The translations under genes were made by a program, and so were the position numbers. A model generated the notes under the pieces. The model was not told where the DNA came from and did not search any database. It was given only the letters and a program-made list of their open reading frames with translations. Shown here in pieces: positions 5,746-10,147 of a stretch of DNA of 10,147 nt; the first letter of the stretch is position 1, and the number at the start of each line of letters is the position of its first letter. Source of the stretch: Caldifarciminota bacterium (GTDB lineage: Bacteria > Hydrothermota > Hydrothermia > B15-G9 > WFZT01); NCBI GenBank assembly GCA_026986235.1, contig JALSOY010000174.1:1-10147 (forward strand), given 5' to 3'.

Positions 5746-6862
5746 TTTTGAGGACCTCGAAGTAATAATCTTCGACGAGATTGGTGACGATTTCCCATGA
5801 AAAGTGTTCCACCACCTTTTTTCTACCCTGAAGTGCCAGTCTGGCTGAAATTTCAGGGTTTTTTAGTAGGTTAATCAGGGCCTCTGCGAGTGCTTTTTCA
5901 TTACCCGGGGGAACGAGTATGCCGTCGTTACCCAGAATTTCTCTGTATCCTTCAATATCAGAGGCAACAACAGGTACCATGGAAGCCATGGCCTCGATAA
6001 GCACGATTCCGAAACTCTCTTTGCCCGTGGCAGGGGCGACGAAAACATCTGCCGTTCTGTAGATTGCCGGAATGTCAGTTGCCCTTACCTTGCCGAGAAA
6101 GTTTATGTTCAGCCCCCTTGCTCTCACCTCAAAGTATTTCCTCAATGGGGCATCACCGACGATAACGAGTTTAACATTTTTAATCTTTCTTGAAACTATG
6201 GAAAATGCCTTTATCAGGGTGCCGACCCCTTTCCTTGGTTCCAGTCGACCGACGAAGAGGACGATTTTTTCACCCGGTCTCTTTAAACCTTTGAATGGTG
6301 CTACATGTGGGCCAAACCTCACTGTGTCAACACCATTGGGTATGATCCTGAACTCTCCGTCAAAATGTCTCTTTATGGACTTCATGGCAGACCGGGAGAC
6401 CGCTATCTTCCCCTCAATTTTGTCAAAGGCTCTCTTGAGTAATGGCTTAAAGATTTCAAAGCCTAAAGAATGGCCATGGGTTGGATGGAATGTCATGAAG
6501 TTTACATAGGGGGATTGGAGCAGTGTAAAAAGTGGAAGTGTTGGAGAGAGTGTGCCATGGACATGAACTATGTCCCAGCTTTCGCGGAAGAGCACCTCTT
6601 TAATTTTTGATGTGATGTTAAAAGAGACGGGAAGGGAGTAAAAGGATCTATTTACCGGGACGAGGATGCCTCTCCCAACCCTTATGACTTTAACGCTGTT
6701 GAGACCAATGTTTTTGCCATTCTTGTGGTTACCAGTGAGGATGACGACATTATGTCCCCTTTTCTGGAGAAAGAAAGAAAGGTGATGCACATGTTCAGTT
6801 ATGCCACCGGGGAAGGGGTAATATACATCTGAAACCATCAAGATTTTCAATGATTTTCTCAC
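5723..6862 (-). CDS. Glycosyltransferase family 4, GT-B fold, PimA-like
   Basis: This 379-residue retaining transferase probably adds a hexose from a nucleotide sugar to a membrane lipid or polysaccharide intermediate. The N-terminal acceptor domain begins ILMVSDVYYPFPGGITEHV (7-25) with the glycine loop at 19-20, and includes HVHGTLSPTLPL with H104. The donor domain (about 199-379) has FVGRLEPRKG with R207 and K212 for the diphosphate, and the E-x7-E signature ESFGIVLIE with E282 and E290. No transmembrane span is evident, so it is likely a peripheral inner-membrane enzyme. The start codon is GTG without a clear Shine-Dalgarno sequence; a perfect TATAAT six bases upstream would put the transcript start on the GTG itself. 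An ATG at codon 9 is possible but would cut into the first beta strand. The acceptor cannot be read from sequence; a glycolipid role and an exopolysaccharide or LPS role are both open. Confidence 0.9.
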   Translation of the reverse strand: MRKSLKILMVSDVYYPFPGGITEHVHHLSFFLQKRGHNVVILTGNHKNGKNIGLNSVKVIRVGRGILVPVNRSFYSLPVSFNITSKIKEVLFRESWDIVHVHGTLSPTLPLFTLLQSPYVNFMTFHPTHGHSLGFEIFKPLLKRAFDKIEGKIAVSRSAMKSIKRHFDGEFRIIPNGVDTVRFGPHVAPFKGLKRPGEKIVLFVGRLEPRKGVGTLIKAFSIVSRKIKNVKLVIVGDAPLRKYFEVRARGLNINFLGKVRATDIPAIYRTADVFVAPATGKESFGIVLIEAMASMVPVVASDIEGYREILGNDGILVPPGNEKALAEALINLLKNPEISARLALQGRKKVVEHFSWEIVTNLVEDYYFEVLKNAQKVLH

Positions 6863-6868
6863 ATGTTA

Positions 6869-6898
6869 ATTATATTTCAGGGGATGTTTCGTATTCAA
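6869..6898 (-). promoter_or_regulatory. Promoter for the GT4 gene, predicted leaderless
   Basis: On the - strand, TTGAAT (6898-6893) and TATAAT (6874-6869) are separated by 18 bp, a good sigma-70-type match. Six bases (TAACAT) separate the -10 box from the GTG start codon, so transcription would begin at or within a base or two of 6862, the first base of the coding region. This would give the lower half of the operon its own promoter, independent of ftsZ. Confidence 0.55.
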
Positions 6899-6915
6899 GC
6901 AGATTTTTAAGCGGC

Positions 6916-6944
6916 AGGCATCCTCCTGAAAAAGGAGGGATCCT
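6916..6944. terminator. Hairpin between ftsZ and the GT4 gene
   Basis: AGG-C-ATCCTCCT (6916-6927) can pair with AGGAGG-G-ATCCT (6933-6944) around a 5-nt loop, with one bulge on each side. On the + strand it is followed within two bases by six Ts (6947-6952), the form of an intrinsic terminator. No + strand gene reads into it. On the - strand, the direction of ftsZ, the A/T tract precedes the hairpin rather than following it. It might stop antisense transcription into ftsZ, or protect the 3' end of the ftsZ mRNA. Function is uncertain. Confidence 0.4.
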
Positions 6945-6956
6945 GATTTTTTCTGG

Positions 6957-8087
6957 TCAGAATAGGGAGTTTATCACATCTTCGTCCAGTCCGGAGAATA
7001 TGTTTATGCCCAGTCTCTCGTAAGCCGGTATGTCCCTGTCCTCTATTTTCAGTTCCACAACCTCTGAGTTCACCTTCTCCGGTTTTGGTGGAGTTACGAC
7101 TTTGGATTTTTCGACTCTGCTTATGCCGGTTGCGATAAGAGTGACTTCAATTTTGTCTCCAAGTTCGTTTTCGTAGGTCAATCCGAAGAAGTAGTTGGGT
7201 TCGTGATCACCATCTTTTGCCTGTGACTGGATGAACCTGTTGATGTCGTTAACTTCACTTGTGAGGATGCCTTCACTTGCCTTGATGTTGACGAGAACGG
7301 CCTTTGCCCCCTTGATGGAGTATTCATCGAGTAATGGGCTGAATATGGCATTTTTGGCAGCCTCGAGAGCCCTGTTATCACCCTCGCCGACTCCAATACC
7401 CATTATGGCGTATCCTCTCTCGGACATCACGGTTTTGATATCTGCAAAGTCAAGGTTGATTCTCCCCGCCTTCCATTTGAGATCGAGGATGCCTTTAACG
7501 GCCTTATAAAGCACTTCGTCTGCGAGGCTGAAGGCCTGTTCCATGGGGACATCCACCATCTCGAGTATTTTGTCGTTGGGTATAACGATCAGGGTATCAA
7601 CCTTCTCTTTGAGTTCTTTGATGCCCTGCTCAGCCTTTTCCATCCTGTACTTTCCTTCAAAGCTGAAGGGTTTTGTAACGATAGCCACGGTCACGAGGCC
7701 CATTGATTTTGCAATTTCCGCTGCGACGGGTATTCCACCTGTGCCCGTTCCACCACCCATTCCGGCGGTGAGATAGACCATTTGAGCGCCCTCGAGCACT
7801 TTTCTGAACTCGTCTGCGGACTCCTCCATGGCCTTTCTCCCGATCTCAGGGTCACCACCTGCTCCGAGTCCCTTTGTCAATTGAGGTCCGAGTTGAATAA
7901 CCGTAGGTGCAAGAGAGTTATCCAGGACCTGTCTGTCTGTGTTCGCAGCCACAAGCTCTGCACCTGTCAATCCCATCTTCACCATGTAGTTGATGGCATT
8001 GTTACCACCACCGCCTATTCCTATGACCTTTATAATGGAGCTCCTGTTTAACTCCTTTTCTGAAATGGTAATTTTTACATCTGCCAT
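6957..8087 (-). CDS. ftsZ: Cell division GTPase FtsZ
   Basis: FtsZ is the tubulin-like GTPase that polymerises into the division ring at midcell. It has 376 residues. The nucleotide loop GIGGGGNNAI lies at 23-32, the tubulin signature GGGTGTG at 111-117, and the T7 synergy loop NLDFADI at 211-217 with catalytic D213 and D216. All canonical catalytic elements are intact. The globular part ends near residue 322, followed by a short linker (about 323-349). The conserved C-terminal peptide DRDIPAYERLG (350-360) should bind FtsA. Unusually, it is followed by 16 more residues, INIFSGLDEDVINSLF, a conspicuously hydrophobic/acidic end instead of the usual basic tail. The ATG is preceded by GGGGTGAG and lies 12 nt after the ftsA stop. 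It is expressed with ftsA from the dcw operon. Confidence 0.99.
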   Translation of the reverse strand: MADVKITISEKELNRSSIIKVIGIGGGGNNAINYMVKMGLTGAELVAANTDRQVLDNSLAPTVIQLGPQLTKGLGAGGDPEIGRKAMEESADEFRKVLEGAQMVYLTAGMGGGTGTGGIPVAAEIAKSMGLVTVAIVTKPFSFEGKYRMEKAEQGIKELKEKVDTLIVIPNDKILEMVDVPMEQAFSLADEVLYKAVKGILDLKWKAGRINLDFADIKTVMSERGYAIMGIGVGEGDNRALEAAKNAIFSPLLDEYSIKGAKAVLVNIKASEGILTSEVNDINRFIQSQAKDGDHEPNYFFGLTYENELGDKIEVTLIATGISRVEKSKVVTPPKPEKVNSEVVELKIEDRDIPAYERLGINIFSGLDEDVINSLF

Positions 8088-8099
8088 TTTCTCACCCCT

Positions 8100-9365
8100 T
8101 TAGACTTCGTCAAGAAACTGTTTCACACTGTCCTTTACCTTTGAAAAAAAGGATTTCACTTTGTTGGTTTTTTCTTCCTTCTTTTCGACGGAAATGCCGC
8201 CAAACAACATTCTGTTTCTTATCACGAGTTTTACCGTCCCGAGAGTGGAGGCAAAGGAGGTCCACTTTAGCTCCTGAGGTAGGTTGGCAAACCCCGTAAC
8301 CTCTCCTATGGATACAGGGGAATTGAGAACCTCGTGTGCCACCTTTTCAATGCCCTCTATGTTTGCCGATCCACCCACGAGAACCACATTCATGGGCGTG
8401 GATTCTTTGTCTCTGTACCCGTTAATTTCGTTTTTCACATGGTAAAATATTTCGTAAAGTCTTGCGTATATTATCCTTGCCAAGACTTTTCTTGGAATTT
8501 CTGCAGTTTTTCCGCTCTTGAGTTCAGATATTTTAATGAGGTCGTTTTCTTCAACGAGGTCCTCGTGTGCAATGCCATGTGTGAGTTTGAGTCTTTCGGC
8601 TGCCCTGAAATTTTTTATGTTGAGTCCCACCATGATGTCCTTGGTTATGTGCATACCGGCGATAGGTATGGAGCCAGCTCTAACAAGGGAGCCTGACTTC
8701 CAGATTGCAAAATCAGTGGTTGAATGTCCAACATCGATCAGGACGGATATCCCGAAGTTCAGGTCAGAAGGGGACATAACTGCATACCCGGCCGCCACAG
8801 GCTGATAGAAGAATCCCCGTGGAGTTATTCCGAGTTCGACAAGTGCGCTTCTTAAGTTTTCGAGTCTGCTTGATTCACTGTACATGACATAGGATTTCAT
8901 CTCGAGCTTTCTTGCCTTCATACCCAGGGGGTTGTACGCTTCTGTATGGTCGTCTATCTGGAACTCGTTGGGATGTATGCTGATTATTATGTAATCAGGC
9001 GAGATGGAGATGGAGCGTGAGGACTCCATGACCTTTTCAATGTCCTCTGGAGATATGACATGCATTTCGCTTGACCATGCCCTCTGAACTGCCTGTTCCT
9101 TGCCCTTTATGTGGGTTCCCGTAATAGATATGTAAAAATCGTTAACACTTTCTGACTGGTCTCCTGCCAATTTTTTGAGTGCTTCCAGGACGGAGTGTTT
9201 AAACTTTTCCCTTGCGGTCATGTATCCTTCGGTAACGCCCTCGCTATTAGAGATTCCGTAACTTGTTATCCTGATGCTCGAAGGTTCACCCCTTTCGTCC
9301 GGCTGAATGTCAGCCGAAACACACGATATGAAGTTTGAACCTATGTTCATTACATTTAGTTTCAT
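8100..9365 (-). CDS. ftsA: Cell division protein FtsA, actin-like membrane tether for FtsZ
   Basis: FtsA is an actin-fold protein that binds the FtsZ C-terminal peptide and anchors the ring to the membrane. The 421 residues match the family. Order: phosphate-1 region VMNIGSNFISC (5-15); the 1C domain specific to FtsA (about 80-165) with YNPLGMKARKLE (144-155); phosphate-2 LIDVGHSTTDFAIW (209-222); IPIAGMHITKDI (233-244); AERLKLTHGIA (256-266); adenosine motif LVGGSANIEGI (329-339). The final 20 residues (402-421) form a Lys/Phe amphipathic helix, the usual membrane-targeting sequence. Deviations: the phosphate-1 Asp is Asn (N7), phosphate-2 reads GHST instead of GGGT, and IPVGG reads IPIAG. 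Nucleotide handling may differ from the norm. The ATG overlaps the upstream stop as ATGA, with GGGGGGAG as Shine-Dalgarno, so translation is coupled. Confidence 0.95.
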   Translation of the reverse strand: MKLNVMNIGSNFISCVSADIQPDERGEPSSIRITSYGISNSEGVTEGYMTAREKFKHSVLEALKKLAGDQSESVNDFYISITGTHIKGKEQAVQRAWSSEMHVISPEDIEKVMESSRSISISPDYIIISIHPNEFQIDDHTEAYNPLGMKARKLEMKSYVMYSESSRLENLRSALVELGITPRGFFYQPVAAGYAVMSPSDLNFGISVLIDVGHSTTDFAIWKSGSLVRAGSIPIAGMHITKDIMVGLNIKNFRAAERLKLTHGIAHEDLVEENDLIKISELKSGKTAEIPRKVLARIIYARLYEIFYHVKNEINGYRDKESTPMNVVLVGGSANIEGIEKVAHEVLNSPVSIGEVTGFANLPQELKWTSFASTLGTVKLVIRNRMLFGGISVEKKEEKTNKVKSFFSKVKDSVKQFLDEV

Positions 9366-9697
9366 CTGCTCCCCCCGTTTTTTATCAGTGCGTATCCCGG
9401 CACTGTCAGGTCAATTTCCCTTGCTTTTATCCCGCTTTTTATGATACTACCTGCCACCTTCGCCTTCTCCTGATACCTGCCTTTTCCAAAGATCAAAATC
9501 AGGTTGTTTTTCAGCAAAACTGTATCGCCTCTTATCTGTTTGATCATTTTAGAAAGCTCAGGGGCATTTTCGTTTATGGCATCTCTCAGGGTGGGCTTCT
9601 CTTTCAGAAGCCTTTTATAAGTTGCCCTCCTTATCAGAGGGAGTTCAAGAAGGATTGCCAAGGTAATGATAGGTACGATAACCATTAAACCTTTCAT
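9362..9697 (-). CDS. Short FtsQ/DivIB-like division protein lacking a POTRA domain
   Basis: The gene lies between murB and ftsA, the normal place of ftsQ, but encodes only 111 residues; FtsQ proteins are usually over 200. A single hydrophobic segment (about 4-22) follows three N-terminal residues, so there is hardly any cytoplasmic tail. What follows resembles the end of the FtsQ beta domain: LPLIRR (19-24), an amphipathic region with ELSKMIKQI (47-55), LILIFGKGRYQEKAKVAGSII (66-86), and the closing strand AREIDLTVPGYALIK (92-106), like the family's 'iDlR...v' ending. No POTRA domain is seen. If it is FtsQ, it would act outside the inner membrane and bind FtsB/FtsL. The start is well supported: ATGA overlap with the murB stop, and AGGAGGT about 12 nt upstream. 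The upstream sequence in its frame is murB, so the missing domain is not hidden there. The family call rests on position plus weak motif similarity. Confidence 0.65.
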   Translation of the reverse strand: MKGLMVIVPIITLAILLELPLIRRATYKRLLKEKPTLRDAINENAPELSKMIKQIRGDTVLLKNNLILIFGKGRYQEKAKVAGSIIKSGIKAREIDLTVPGYALIKNGGSR

Positions 9698-10147
9698 CTT
9701 ATGATGACCACCTCCTCTTTTAGTTCTATTCCAAACTTTTCAAAAACTGCCCTTTTACCGGTTTCAATGAGTTCGAATACATGGGCTGACCTTGCGTTGC
9801 CAAGATTCACGATGAAGTTTGCGTGTACGGTGGAGTACATGGCGTCTCCGACTCTGTAGCCTTTCATGCCGGCCCGGTCAAGGAGATAACCGGAGGAAAG
9901 ACCGGGCTTCGGGTTTTTAAAAATACAGCCTGCTGTTTTTCCCTTTGGCTGTGATTCGTTTCTTCTCTTCAAAAATTCTCTCATCATCCTGTGTATGGTT
10001 TCAGGTGGTCTATCTGTGAGTTTAAGTCCAGCTTCAAGGAGGATACCATCAAAACTGGATTCTCTGTATTTCAGGCCAAGGTTTTCCACGGGTATTTTTT
10101 CTATCCGGCCATCTTCTGTCAGGATTTTTGCCCACAGGAGGACATCC
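9694..10147 (-). CDS. murB: UDP-N-acetylenolpyruvoylglucosamine reductase MurB, C-terminal part
   Basis: MurB is the cytosolic FAD enzyme that reduces UDP-GlcNAc-enolpyruvate to UDP-MurNAc with NADPH in peptidoglycan precursor synthesis. The gene enters from the right edge: the frame is open to base 10146, and the codons upstream of the GTG at 10089 read LLWAKILTEDGRIEKIPV, which fits MurB, so that GTG is internal. The FAD domain is outside the window. Visible are LKYRESSFDG with the conserved Tyr-Arg, the RRNESQPKGKTAGCIFKNP block, AGMKGYRVGDAMYSTVHANFIVN, and the C-terminal ELKEEVVIIR with the catalytic Glu. The proton-donor Ser of the E. coli enzyme is Cys here (AGCIFKNP), a known variant in the family. 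No Tyr-loop insertion is seen before HANFIVN, pointing to a type II MurB. The stop overlaps the next gene as ATGA. Confidence 0.96.
   Translation of the reverse strand, partial: DVLLWAKILTEDGRIEKIPVENLGLKYRESSFDGILLEAGLKLTDRPPETIHRMMREFLKRRNESQPKGKTAGCIFKNPKPGLSSGYLLDRAGMKGYRVGDAMYSTVHANFIVNLGNARSAHVFELIETGKRAVFEKFGIELKEEVVIIR

Noticed and set aside
6072..6509. Plus-strand 145-codon frame opposite the GT4 gene
   Set aside because: It is antisense to a well-supported glycosyltransferase with its donor-site motifs; the composition is typical of a shadow frame.
8334..8805. Plus-strand reading frames opposite ftsA
   Set aside because: They are antisense to a clear ftsA, have no recognisable domains and no good ribosome-binding sites.
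9694..9800. The missing FtsQ POTRA domain hidden upstream by a frameshift
   Set aside because: The sequence upstream of 9697 encodes intact MurB up to its conserved C-terminus, leaving no room for another domain.
10089..10147. MurB beginning at the GTG at 10089
   Set aside because: The upstream codons are open to the window edge and fit MurB, and the FAD domain would be missing from such a short protein.

Overview
The window joins two unrelated blocks that converge at about position 2840. The left block (1-2836, + strand) is the downstream part of a type III-B (Cmr) CRISPR effector operon: a 5'-truncated cmr4, cmr5, and a RAMP-fold subunit in the usual cmr6 position. No CRISPR array and no adaptation gene lies in the window. 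The right block (2857-10147, - strand) is a chromosomal core operon. It reads from the right edge leftwards as murB (partial), a very short ftsQ-like gene, ftsA, ftsZ, a family-4 glycosyltransferase, a YacP-type NYN nuclease gene, leucyl aminopeptidase and a family-9 glycosyltransferase. The first four are the end of a dcw (division and cell wall) cluster.

The organism is a bacterium, since it has MurB, FtsA and FtsZ. The GT9 (heptosyltransferase-type) gene makes a diderm outer envelope likely. Frequent AGA/AGG/ATA codons, Lys/Glu-rich proteins and the Cmr system suggest a thermophile, perhaps from a deep-branching or candidate phylum. The sequence alone does not fix the lineage.

The most interesting part is 976-1562. 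A complete GxxExxY gene (PD-(D/E)XK nuclease superfamily) sits between cmr4 and cmr5. It is bracketed by related repeats rich in CACGGAG/CACAGAG: one half-copy before the gene, and two 69-bp palindromic tandem units plus a half-copy after it. The half-copies supply the ribosome-binding sites of both the GxxExxY gene and cmr5. The left one also encodes the last residues of Cmr4. Each full unit carries a TATAAT hexamer. This looks like a repeat-plus-nuclease cassette that inserted into a CRISPR operon without breaking it.

The core operon is tightly packed. ATGA overlaps join murB-ftsQ and ftsQ-ftsA, 12 nt separate ftsA from ftsZ, and overlaps of 23 and 8 nt join GT4-yacP and yacP-pepA. The only sizeable break, 94 nt between ftsZ and GT4, holds a hairpin and a promoter that would give a leaderless GT4 transcript. 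The division proteins deviate from the textbook: FtsQ is reduced to a membrane anchor plus a beta-domain-like part, FtsA has altered nucleotide-site residues, and FtsZ has 16 extra residues after its C-terminal peptide.
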